Source: JAHECQ01 sp047638695
GTDB taxonomy: Bacteria > Actinomycetota > Acidimicrobiia > Acidimicrobiales > SZUA-35
Assembly: GCA_047638695.1 (NCBI GenBank)
Contig: JBLINY010000062.1
Coordinates: 1 to 26,618 of the forward strand
Direction of reading: 5' to 3'
DNA: 26,618 nt
The notes under the pieces are model-generated. The model searched no databases. It worked only from the letters and a program-made list of their open reading frames with translations, and had not been told where the DNA came from. This document shows, piece by piece, positions 14,923 through 21,452 of this stretch (position 1 is its first letter; every line of letters starts with the position of its first letter). Both the position numbers and the translations under genes were made by a program.

Positions 14923-15510
14923 TTATTGGCTCTGCTCAACGAGCAGGCTGACCAGATCGTCAGCGAGACCGACGGCGGTAGCTATGGCAAGGAGGCCCAG
15001 CACGGCGCCGCCGACCATCATCATGAACGGCCGGACTGGTAGGAACAGGGCGTCGGGGACGAGATGCATAGCGGCGGCCAGGAAGACCAGAGGCGACAGG
15101 ACGCCGATGGAATAGATGGCAAGAAGAGCAACCCCCGAGGGCCCCCGATCGGGAAGTTCGCCGAGCAGAGTTCCGAACTCGTCGCCAACGCAAGGTAGCC
15201 AGAGAATGGCGGCGCCAGCTCCTGCCAGGAGCCCGCCTGCGGCTGAGACGATGTCGAGCCGCCGAATGAGCGGAACGAGAAGCAGCACGAGCGCGCCAGC
15301 AAAGAGCAGCGCCGTAATACGAGGCGAAGGGTCATCGAGCCGGTTCGAAAATCGAAGCCAGGACACACCGGTGGCCGACACGATAAACCCGGCTACAGCG
15401 GGCGACGACTCTTGACGGGCGGCGATCGCTGTCGCCGCTCCAGGGATGAGAAGAATCAGCGAACAGGGGAGGAGAGCTGATTCGAAGCCTTCGAACAACA
15501 GCTCGATCAT
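14923..15510 (-). CDS. CcdA/DsbD-type transmembrane thiol-disulfide transporter
   Basis: The product is 195 aa and mostly hydrophobic with about six membrane helices. One cysteine lies in the first helix (LLPC16SLILLIPG) and one in a later helix (LWLPC107VGDEFGTLL). This paired P-C arrangement is the hallmark of CcdA/DsbD membrane electron carriers, which pass reducing power from cytoplasmic thioredoxin to an extracytoplasmic partner. The partner is probably the TlpA-like protein encoded 9 bp upstream. In mycobacterial DipZ the same two modules are one polypeptide with CcdA first; here they are separate genes with TlpA first. Roles could be cytochrome c maturation or repair of exported thiols. 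Sequence similarity to canonical CcdA is moderate. Confidence 0.8.
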   Translation of the reverse strand: MIELLFEGFESALLPCSLILLIPGAATAIAARQESSPAVAGFIVSATGVSWLRFSNRLDDPSPRITALLFAGALVLLLVPLIRRLDIVSAAGGLLAGAGAAILWLPCVGDEFGTLLGELPDRGPSGVALLAIYSIGVLSPLVFLAAAMHLVPDALFLPVRPFMMMVGGAVLGLLAIATAVGLADDLVSLLVEQSQ

Positions 15511-15519
15511 GGCCAGACG

Positions 15520-16176
15520 TTACGGCCTGTTAGCGATGAGCCAGGCGACCGTGTCGTTTAGCTCGTCGTAACGACCCTCGCCGATGCGGTCGAAACGTAT
15601 ATCACCGTTCTGGTCGAGGACAAAGGTCCGGGGCCAGAACCGGCGCTCGGTTTGCCAGGATCGAAAATTCGTCTTGTCGTTGTCGATGGCGATGGGCCAG
15701 GTGACGCCCAACTCGATGGCTCGCTCCTGGACCCCCTGGATGTCTTTCTCGAACTCAAACTCGGGGGCGTGGACACCGATAATCTCGAGTCCGTTCGGCT
15801 GATGAGCGGCGTATATCTCCTGCAGGAACGGGATAGTGGCGGTGCAGTTGCGGCAGCTGTGGGTCCAGAACTGAACGATGCGGACCTGGCCGTCGAACTC
15901 CTCGAACGAAGTGGCGTCGGTCTGGAGCCAGCCTTCAATGTCGTCGAGGGTGCCAGCCGGCCCCAGCACCGGCGGTGCTTCTTCGAGTTGGGACGGCTGA
16001 TCGGCGACGGCGGTCGTGGGCGCCGAGCCTCCGTTCTCGGGGGTCTCGGCGGCCGCGAGAGTGGCGGCGTCAGTAGGGGCTGCCAGGCCTTCAGAGTCGT
16101 CCGACGTCGCAGCGAAGATGAGGCCCCCGACAGCAATGAAGCCAAGAAATATGGCGATGAACGATCCTCGGTTCAT
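15520..16176 (-). CDS. membrane-anchored TlpA/DipZ-like thioredoxin
   Basis: The product is 218 aa. Residues 5-23 form an uncleaved signal anchor (SFIAIFLGFIAVGGLIF). Residues 24-75 are an Ala/Pro/Thr-rich extracytoplasmic linker. Residues 76-218 form a thioredoxin/AhpC-TSA fold. The active site is C108-R-N-C111 in FWTHSCRNCTATIPFL, the local pattern of the DipZ C-terminal domain, with VHAPEFEFEKD and the cis-Pro loop WPRTFVLDQNGDIRF following. It should be a periplasmic-side disulfide reductase fed by the CcdA-like protein. A long frame extension upstream to 16677 exists, but ATG 16176 is preceded by AGGAG at 8-nt spacing and directly begins the signal anchor, so it is chosen. Confidence 0.9.
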   Translation of the reverse strand: MNRGSFIAIFLGFIAVGGLIFAATSDDSEGLAAPTDAATLAAAETPENGGSAPTTAVADQPSQLEEAPPVLGPAGTLDDIEGWLQTDATSFEEFDGQVRIVQFWTHSCRNCTATIPFLQEIYAAHQPNGLEIIGVHAPEFEFEKDIQGVQERAIELGVTWPIAIDNDKTNFRSWQTERRFWPRTFVLDQNGDIRFDRIGEGRYDELNDTVAWLIANRP

Positions 16177-16183
16177 GGTGGAT

Positions 16184-16189
16184 CTCCTG
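16184..16189 (-). promoter_or_regulatory. ribosome binding site of the tlpA-like gene
   Basis: CAGGAG/AGGAGA lies on the minus strand about 8 nt before ATG 16176. It decides the start over the long upstream frame extension and contrasts with the leaderless starts elsewhere in the window. Confidence 0.7.
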
Positions 16190-16357
16190 CGGCGTTTCGG
16201 TTTGCCCGGCTCGCCGCTCTTGTCGGCAGCGATTGCCTGAATCGTACCGGTACCCGGGTGGCCGGTCGGGTGCACGTCCGGTGTGTTCTGCACATGTTCA
16301 CAAGCGTCCTGGCAACGGAGTTTCTTGACGGCCGCGTCTGCCCTACCGTTGCCGGCT

Positions 16358-17503
16358 ATGGGACCTCTCCAAGGTGTGAAAGTCATTGAACTGGCCGGAA
16401 TCGGCCCCGGGCCGTTCTGCGCCATGATGCTGTCCGACATGGGAGCCGAGGTGATTCGGATCGAGCGGTCAGCGGCGGTCGCTCCCGGTGATCCCAACGA
16501 TCCGCCGAAGGATGTGCTGGCCCGCGGTCGACGTTCGATCGGGGTCGATCTCAAGAACCCTGACGGGCTTGAAACGGTCATGAAGCTGGTCGAGCAGGCC
16601 GACATTGTCATGGAGGGTTTCCGGCCGGGCGTTACGGAACGTCTTGGCCTGGGCCCCGACGACTGCATGGCCCGCAATCCAAAGATCGTCTACGGCCGCA
16701 TGACAGGCTGGGGTCAGGAAGGGCCCTACATGTTGGCCGCCGGCCATGACATCAACTACATCGCTCTCGCCGGAGCGCTCGCACCGATTGGTCGCAACGG
16801 CGAAGCCCCGGTGCCGCCCCTGAATCTGGTCGGAGACTTCGGCGGCGGCGGCATGTATTTGGCGTTCGGTCTGGTCTGCGGCCTTCTCGAGGCTCGTCAG
16901 TCCGGCGAGGGTCAGGTCGTCGACACCGCAATGGTCGACGGGGCCGCCAGCCTCATGAACATGTTCTGGGGCATGAAGGCCAGCGGCGTTTGGAACGACG
17001 AGCGCGGCACCAACATGCTCGACACCGGCTCGCATTTCTACGACGTCTACGAGTGCTCGGATGGTGAATACATCTCGATCGGTTCCATCGAGCCACAGTT
17101 CTACGCCGAGCTGATGCAACTTTCGGGACTCGGAGAACAGTCTGGCCTCGCTCATCAGAACGATCGGCCCGAGTGGCCAGCCATGAAACAGCGGGTCACC
17201 GACCTCTTCAAGACCAAGACACGCGCCGAGTGGTGCACCCTCATGGAGCACTCTGACGTCTGTTTCGCCCCCGTCCTGTCGATGGACGAGGCAACCCAAC
17301 ATCCCCACAATGTCGAACGCGGCACATTCATTGAGGTCGGTGGCATGACACAGGCCGCCCCCGCCCCACGGTTCAGTCGTACATCGCCATCGGTCCAGGG
17401 GCCGGCCTCGCACCCCGGTGCCGACACCGATTCGGTGCTCGCCGATTACGGGTTCGACGCCGACACCATCGCCAAGCTGCGTGATGTAGGCGCGGTCGCC
17501 TGA
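16358..17503 (+). CDS. alpha-methylacyl-CoA racemase (family III CoA-transferase fold)
   Basis: The product is 381 aa, close to mycobacterial MCR (about 360) over its full length: GVKVIELAGIGPGPF, then EGFRPGVTERLGLGP, RMTGWGQEGP, AGHDINYIAL, VPPLNLVGDFGGGG, GQVVDTAMVDGAASL and IEPQFYAEL. The catalytic His in GHDINY and Asp in VGDFGG, used for alpha-proton exchange, are both present, which favours racemase over CoA-transferase. It interconverts (R)- and (S)-2-methylacyl-CoA in branched fatty acid or sterol side-chain breakdown. The frame extends to 16283, but ATG 16358 begins the conserved N-terminus and follows TACCGT (16344-16349). It is divergent from the tlpA-like gene with 181 bp between; that gap also holds the palindrome GTACCGGTAC at 16244-16253. 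Confidence 0.93.
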   Translation: MGPLQGVKVIELAGIGPGPFCAMMLSDMGAEVIRIERSAAVAPGDPNDPPKDVLARGRRSIGVDLKNPDGLETVMKLVEQADIVMEGFRPGVTERLGLGPDDCMARNPKIVYGRMTGWGQEGPYMLAAGHDINYIALAGALAPIGRNGEAPVPPLNLVGDFGGGGMYLAFGLVCGLLEARQSGEGQVVDTAMVDGAASLMNMFWGMKASGVWNDERGTNMLDTGSHFYDVYECSDGEYISIGSIEPQFYAELMQLSGLGEQSGLAHQNDRPEWPAMKQRVTDLFKTKTRAEWCTLMEHSDVCFAPVLSMDEATQHPHNVERGTFIEVGGMTQAAPAPRFSRTSPSVQGPASHPGADTDSVLADYGFDADTIAKLRDVGAVA

Positions 17504-17571
17504 CCCTTGCTGCCGGGCAGATGGCGAAGGAGTAGTTCTGCGGCTAGAGACTCGAATTCACAGGGGCCTCT

Positions 17572-17577
17572 TACGCT
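17572..17577 (+). promoter_or_regulatory. -10 box of the PIG-L deacetylase gene (leaderless)
   Basis: TACGCT at exactly -12 to -7 of ATG 17584. No Shine-Dalgarno sequence is present in between. Confidence 0.55.
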
Positions 17578-17583
17578 GATGCG

Positions 17584-18390
17584 ATGTCGACACTGGTCTG
17601 CTTTCACGCTCATCCTGATGACGAGGCCATTCAAACGGGTGGCCTCATGGCGAAGGCTTCGGCTGCCGGTCACCGAGTTGTCCTCGTCTGCGCCACAAGA
17701 GGCGAGCAGGGCGAGCCACAGGAGGGTGTGCTAAACGATGACGAGCAGTTATGGCAGCGACGCATGGATGAGCTGGACACGTCGTGTCAGATTCTGGGAG
17801 CGGACGAGCCTCGGTGGTTGGGTTACGAAGACTCAGGTATGGAGGGAGAACCAACGAACGACAACCCGGCCTGCTTCTGGCAGGCCGATGTTGATGACGC
17901 AACCGAGCGATTGGCTGCCATCTTGCGCGAAGTTGATGCCGGCACCCTGACCATCTATGACAACCATGGCGGCTACGGCCACCCGGATCACATCCAGGTC
18001 CATCGTGTCGGCTGGGCGGCAGCCAAGGCGTGCGGGCTCGACAACGTTTTCGAGGCGACCATAAATCGCGATGGAATCGAGGCGCTCATGGAAGCGTCCG
18101 CTGCAGCGGCCGAGGCGAGAGGTGAGGAACCAGAGGGGCCCGGGGTCGATCGATCGACGTTCGGGACACCGTCGGCTGACATCGCCTACCAGGTCGATGT
18201 CTCGTCACACGTGGACAAGAAGAAGGATGCGATGATGGCTCACCGCAGCCAGATCGGTCCCGACGGCTTCTTCCTTCAGATGCCTGATGACTTCTTCACC
18301 ATGGCCTTCGGAGCCGAATGGTTCAACGTCCCGGGGATTACGGGCACGGGTGGACCAACCGAGGTCGAGCTGCTTCCGGGCCTCGACTAA
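17584..18390 (+). CDS. PIG-L (LmbE) family zinc deacetylase, MshB/Mca-like
   Basis: The product is 268 aa. The zinc site is visible: H10-P-D-D13-E14 in HAHPDDEA and H133-P-D-H136 in GGYGHPDHIQVH. D12 is the probable catalytic base. The family removes an acetyl or amide group from glucosamine-type substrates. The closest actinobacterial members are MshB (GlcNAc-inositol deacetylase in mycothiol synthesis) and Mca (mycothiol S-conjugate amidase). Size is slightly below both (about 290-300), and I cannot choose between them or exclude another substrate. It is cytoplasmic with no signal. The start is set by the TACGCT box 6 nt upstream. Its stop overlaps the stop of the minus-strand gene at 18387 by 4 bp. 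Confidence 0.9.
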   Translation: MSTLVCFHAHPDDEAIQTGGLMAKASAAGHRVVLVCATRGEQGEPQEGVLNDDEQLWQRRMDELDTSCQILGADEPRWLGYEDSGMEGEPTNDNPACFWQADVDDATERLAAILREVDAGTLTIYDNHGGYGHPDHIQVHRVGWAAAKACGLDNVFEATINRDGIEALMEASAAAAEARGEEPEGPGVDRSTFGTPSADIAYQVDVSSHVDKKKDAMMAHRSQIGPDGFFLQMPDDFFTMAFGAEWFNVPGITGTGGPTEVELLPGLD

Positions 18391-18677
18391 AAGTCATCGT
18401 CGTCGAAGCCGCCGAGCTCACCGGCCCCCCGGAAGACGTGTGACGTTCCGTCCGAGCGCACCAGGATGGCCGGGCCACTGAAGTTACCTTCGGGGCCCGA
18501 TAACACGAGGTCGTACGGGGCTGGTTCGACCTGCTGCGGTTCGCGTGTTTGTACTACGAGCTCCCAGTCGAGGGTGGGGCTTTCCTCTCGACGAACAACC
18601 AGTAGATTGCCGCCGAGCGGTGGGAACTCGATACCCGAAGCCGTGACGGCTTCGACGTAGAACCGGCGGTGCTGCAC
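18387..18677 (-). CDS. small hypothetical protein with acidic C-terminus
   Basis: I do not recognise a family. The product is 96 aa, predicted mostly beta strand (FYVEAVTASGIEFPPLGGNLLVV, WELVVQTR, PYDLVLSGP, PAILVRSDGTSHVFRG), ending in an acidic GGFDDDDF tail. No cysteines, membrane segments or signal peptide are seen. Two tandem GTG codons (18680 and 18677) could start it; the second lies exactly 6 nt after the minus-strand TAGAGT box at 18684-18689, matching the leaderless spacing of its neighbours, so it is preferred. It converges on the PIG-L gene with 4-bp stop overlap and is divergent from the membrane protein at 18716. The well-placed promoter is the main support for it being real. 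Confidence 0.7.
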   Translation of the reverse strand: MQHRRFYVEAVTASGIEFPPLGGNLLVVRREESPTLDWELVVQTREPQQVEPAPYDLVLSGPEGNFSGPAILVRSDGTSHVFRGAGELGGFDDDDF

Positions 18678-18683
18678 CACGGG

Positions 18684-18689
18684 ACTCTA
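18684..18689 (-). promoter_or_regulatory. -10 box of the small hypothetical gene (leaderless)
   Basis: TAGAGT on the minus strand at -12 to -7 of the second of two GTG codons (18677). It selects that codon over GTG 18680. Confidence 0.5.
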
Positions 18690-18715
18690 GCTGGCGGCGA
18701 CTAGCCTCGACCTCG

Positions 18716-19081
18716 ATGTTCCGGGACGTGCACGCTGCTTTCGCCTGGGTCGTTGTTGTTGCCAATGGTGTAGCCGGCGTCTGGGCGCTCGCAGCCGAGA
18801 GGCTTGAGTGGCTCAGAAGCAAAGCGCTTTGGTGGTTCATCGGGTTCGCCGAGGTTGGCGTTGCCATCCAAGTGATGCTGGGCGTCGCCGCCCTGCGATT
18901 CGAGGATCGCAACGCCTCCGACTTCCACATGTTCTATGGATTTATCGCCTTCGCGACGGTCGGCATCATCTACAGCTACCGCCTACAGCTAGAAGCATGG
19001 CGCTTCCGTCTGTACGGCTTTGGCGGGCTGTTTCTGATGGGCCTCGGCATTCGGGCGCTCCTCCTCAAAGCAGGAGGATGA
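18716..19081 (+). CDS. small four-helix membrane protein of unknown function
   Basis: The product is 121 aa with hydrophobic helices at about 6-25, 38-60, 70-88 and 98-117. H6 lies in or near the first helix and H71 at the head of the third (DFHMFYGFIAF), spaced so that they might bind haem or metal, but this is speculation. Short polar loops (ERLEWLRSK, FEDRNASD, RLQLEAWRFR) suggest both ends are cytoplasmic. The family is not recognised. TAGCCT (18702-18707) is at -14 to -9 of the ATG. It is divergent from the small hypothetical gene and converges on the PEP carboxykinase gene. Confidence 0.8.
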   Translation: MFRDVHAAFAWVVVVANGVAGVWALAAERLEWLRSKALWWFIGFAEVGVAIQVMLGVAALRFEDRNASDFHMFYGFIAFATVGIIYSYRLQLEAWRFRLYGFGGLFLMGLGIRALLLKAGG

Positions 19082-19099
19082 GCGCCCAGTCCTTTGCGG

Positions 19100-19136
19100 C
19101 TGTCTGAACTACTTCAGTCCGAACTACTTCAGACAG
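19100..19136. terminator. inverted repeat between convergent genes, probable bidirectional terminator
   Basis: A perfect 9-bp stem, CTGTCTGAA (19100-19108) and TTCAGACAG (19128-19136), encloses a 19-nt loop. A smaller hairpin CTGAA-CTAC-TTCAG (19104-19117) is nested. The unit GAACTACTTCAG occurs twice. GGCTGTCTG (19099 region) can also pair with CAGACAGCC (19155-19163) inside the end of pckG. No T-run follows, so it is not a textbook intrinsic terminator. Confidence 0.5.
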
Positions 19137-19149
19137 GCGACGGTCTTAA

Positions 19150-20979
19150 CTAGGCAGACAGCCGACGTTCGAGTTCTTCGAACTGAGCGGCCAGAGCCTT
19201 CGGGAGTCTGTCGCCGAACTGGGCGTAGTGGGCCCTGATCAGATCGATCTCCTGTTGCCACGACTCGTTGTCGACCTCGAGCAGCTTGGCCATCGTGAGG
19301 TCATCGACGTCAGCCTCGATGCCGGTGCGGTCGATGGCATCGTTGGTAGGGACCATGCCGATTGCTGTTTCTTTGGCGTCGCCCTCGCCGTTGATGCGCT
19401 CGATGACCCACTTGAGAACTCGGCTGTTGTCGCCGAAGCCGGGCCACATGAAGCCCCCGTCGTCATCGCGACGGAACCAGTTGACCCAGAACATCTTGGG
19501 CAGCTTGTCTTCGCTGGATGCCTCGCCGATGCTGAGCCAATGCTGGAAGTAGTCGGCCATGTTGTAGCCGCAGAAGGGCAGCATGGCAAACGGATCGAAG
19601 CGCACCTCGCCCACCTTGCCGGCAGCGGCCGCCGTCTTCTCCGAACTCATGATCGAGCCGAGGAACACGCCGTTCTCCCAGTTCTTTGCCTCGGTAACGA
19701 GAGGGACGTTGGTAGCGCGGCGTCCACCGAAGAGGATGGCCGAGATCGGCACACCCTTGGGGTCTTCCCATTCAGGAGCGATCGAGGGGCACTGGCCAGC
19801 CGGTGCGGTGAATCGGGCGTTCGGGTGTGAGGCCGGAGTATCGGACTCGGGGGTCCAGGTCTCACCTTTCCAGTCGGTGAGCCGAGCTGGTGGCTCGTCG
19901 GTCATTTCCTCCCACCAGACGTCCCCGTCTTCGGTCATGGCAACGTTCGTATACACACAGTTGCTGTGCAACGTGGCCATTGCGTTGGGGTTGGTCCTCT
20001 CCGATGTGCCAGGGGCAACGCCGAAGAAGCCGTGCTCGGGATTGATGGCATACAACTGGCCGTCGTCGCCGAACTTCATCCAGGCGATGTCGTCGCCGAT
20101 GGTCTCGACCTCCCAGCCAGGGAGGCTAGGGATGAGCATGGCCATATTGGTCTTGCCGCAGGCCGAGGGAAAGGCAGCCGCGATGTACTTCTTCTCTCCG
20201 CTCGGAGGCGTGACACCGATGATGAGCATGTGCTCGGCCAGCCAGCCGTCGTCGCGAGCCATCGTGCTGGCGATACGAAGAGCGAAACACTTCTTGCCGA
20301 GCAGCGCATTTCCGCCGTAACCCGAGCCGTAGCTCCAGATCTCGGACGTGTCCGGGAAGTGAGCGATGTACTTGTTCTCACCGTCACAGGGCCACGGAAC
20401 TTCGGCGCGGCCATCCACCAACGGGTAGCCGACAGAGTGGACGCAAGGCACGAAGTCGCCGTCACCGAGGACCTCGAGCGCACCTGCGCCCATGCGGGTC
20501 ATGGTTCGCATGGAAGCGGCGACGTAGGCCGAGTCGGTGAGTTGGATGCCGATGTGAGCAATGGGTGATCCGAGCGGTCCCATCGAGAACGGCACGACGT
20601 ACATGGTGCGGCCTCGCATGGAACCGGTGAAGAGCCCGGTCATCTCTTCTTTCATATCTTCCGGGGCTCGCCAGTTGTTGCTGGGCCCGGCTTCGTCCGG
20701 CGTGCGCGTGCAGATGAAGGTGCGTTCCTCCACCCGGGCCACGTCGGCCGGATCAGACAGGGCCAGATAGCTGTTCGGTCGCTTGTCCTCGTTCAGTTTC
20801 GTGAACGTGCCGGTCTCCATGAGTTGCTCGGCGAAGCGGTCGTACTCTTCTTCTGTGCCATCACACCAGTAGATATCGCGGGGCTCGAAAATCTCGGCCC
20901 ACTCAGATACCCACGCCAGAAGCTTCCGGTTCGTGGTTGGTGCGATCGCTCCATCAATTGCGGTAATGCTGGTTGTCAT
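19150..20979 (-). CDS. pckG: phosphoenolpyruvate carboxykinase (GTP)
   Basis: The product is 609 aa, the normal size of GTP-dependent PEPCK. The P-loop with hyper-reactive cysteine is AAFPSACGKTNM (268-279, C274). The substrate and Mn region is SYGSGYGGNALLGKKCFALR with K229, and GDDIAWM (295-301) gives the kinase-2 aspartates. The C-terminal guanine-binding region includes FWVNWFRRDDDGGFMWPGFGDN. It converts oxaloacetate plus GTP to PEP, the first committed step of gluconeogenesis, and complements malic enzyme in draining C4 acids. ATG 20979 is preceded by GGGAAGG at normal spacing, so this gene uses a Shine-Dalgarno sequence. It lies 98 bp downstream of the cold-shock-like gene on the same strand. 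Confidence 0.97.
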   Translation of the reverse strand: MTTSITAIDGAIAPTTNRKLLAWVSEWAEIFEPRDIYWCDGTEEEYDRFAEQLMETGTFTKLNEDKRPNSYLALSDPADVARVEERTFICTRTPDEAGPSNNWRAPEDMKEEMTGLFTGSMRGRTMYVVPFSMGPLGSPIAHIGIQLTDSAYVAASMRTMTRMGAGALEVLGDGDFVPCVHSVGYPLVDGRAEVPWPCDGENKYIAHFPDTSEIWSYGSGYGGNALLGKKCFALRIASTMARDDGWLAEHMLIIGVTPPSGEKKYIAAAFPSACGKTNMAMLIPSLPGWEVETIGDDIAWMKFGDDGQLYAINPEHGFFGVAPGTSERTNPNAMATLHSNCVYTNVAMTEDGDVWWEEMTDEPPARLTDWKGETWTPESDTPASHPNARFTAPAGQCPSIAPEWEDPKGVPISAILFGGRRATNVPLVTEAKNWENGVFLGSIMSSEKTAAAAGKVGEVRFDPFAMLPFCGYNMADYFQHWLSIGEASSEDKLPKMFWVNWFRRDDDGGFMWPGFGDNSRVLKWVIERINGEGDAKETAIGMVPTNDAIDRTGIEADVDDLTMAKLLEVDNESWQQEIDLIRAHYAQFGDRLPKALAAQFEELERRLSA

Positions 20980-21000
20980 TCTGACCTTCCCGACGTCGTT

Positions 21001-21024
21001 GTCGAATGAGTCGAGCCGTTCGAC
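21001..21024. promoter_or_regulatory. possible operator upstream of pckG
   Basis: Inverted repeat GTCGAA (21001-21006), 12 nt, TTCGAC (21019-21024), with an alternative shorter pairing GTCGA/TCGAC (21010-21014, 21020-21024). It is centred about 30 bp upstream of the pckG start. A dimeric regulator could bind here, but no family can be named. Confidence 0.25.
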
Positions 21025-21077
21025 CCAAGGTGAATGACGAGGCTGTTTGGTCCCGTTGGCGCTGCCCCGCCCTTTAT

Positions 21078-21311
21078 TTACTCGGACTCCAGCCAGGCTG
21101 GAGTCCCCATATCGACCTCTGAACCGAGACTTAGCGATGTTGCCTGCTGCTTCTCGTCGAGCTCGAACACGACTCGTTGACCGGGACGAAGCATCCGGAA
21201 CACGGAGCCCAGCAGAGCATCAGGGGACAAGTCGTACTCGGAGAGGTCCGTGTCGCGCAGAACTACGCCATCACGGGTCGCCGGGTCGTATGCCTTGATT
21301 ACACCTTGCAT
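21078..21311 (-). CDS. cold-shock-fold (OB) protein with degenerate RNA-binding motifs
   Basis: The 77-aa sequence follows the CspA layout: start MQGVIKAYDPATRDGVVLRD, the middle LLGSVFRMLRPGQRVVFELD. RNP1 (KGFGFI in CspA) reads RDGVVL and RNP2 (VFVHF) reads EYDLS, so the aromatic nucleic-acid-stacking residues are largely gone. It may keep the OB fold while binding a different ligand. Related short proteins occur in actinobacteria, but I know of no assigned role. GGAG about 5 nt before ATG 21311 sets the start. Its last codons contain a perfect 23-nt palindrome, and pckG follows on the same strand. Confidence 0.8.
   Translation of the reverse strand: MQGVIKAYDPATRDGVVLRDTDLSEYDLSPDALLGSVFRMLRPGQRVVFELDEKQQATSLSLGSEVDMGTPAWLESE
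21084..21106. repeat. perfect 11-bp-arm palindrome at the end of the cold-shock-like gene
   Basis: GGACTCCAGCC (21084-21094), A, GGCTGGAGTCC (21096-21106). The arms match completely around a single base. It lies inside the last codons of the cold-shock-like gene and upstream of pckG. In RNA it would form a strong hairpin. No U-run follows on the minus strand (GAGTAAATAAAGG follows), so it may be a Rho-linked stop, an RNA-stability element, or a protein-binding site. Confidence 0.8.
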
Positions 21312-21323
21312 TGGGCTCCAGAG

Positions 21324-21339
21324 GTTTCGTCGTCGAAAC
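21324..21339. promoter_or_regulatory. short palindrome between the cold-shock-like gene and recG
   Basis: GTTTCG (21324-21329), TCGT, CGAAAC (21334-21339). It lies 13-28 bp upstream of the cold-shock-like start, on the divergent side of recG. It is placed where an operator or leader hairpin could act. Confidence 0.35.
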
Positions 21340-21452
21340 GAGTTCGTCTAACAGTAAGACAACATCGGCGGAATTTGAAGGGAAATGAAAGAGTATCGCT
21401 TGGGTGAATCTCGTCCATCACCAGTGCGTATGACCCGATAGCGTTCCACAGG

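Noticed and set aside
16177..16677. N-terminal extension of the TlpA-like protein to 385 aa
   Set aside because: It would overlap the AMACR gene head-on, while ATG 16176 has a strong AGGAG site and begins a signal anchor.
16469..17413. 314-aa open frame antisense to the AMACR gene
   Set aside because: AMACR is full-length with catalytic residues; the antisense translation shows no family features and no promoter or ribosome binding site.
12435..17503. Complete 3-hydroxypropionate bi-cycle cluster (mcl plus a family III CoA-transferase)
   Set aside because: The family III protein is AMACR-like rather than mesaconyl-CoA transferase, and no mch, meh, malonyl-CoA reductase or propionyl-CoA synthase gene is in the window.
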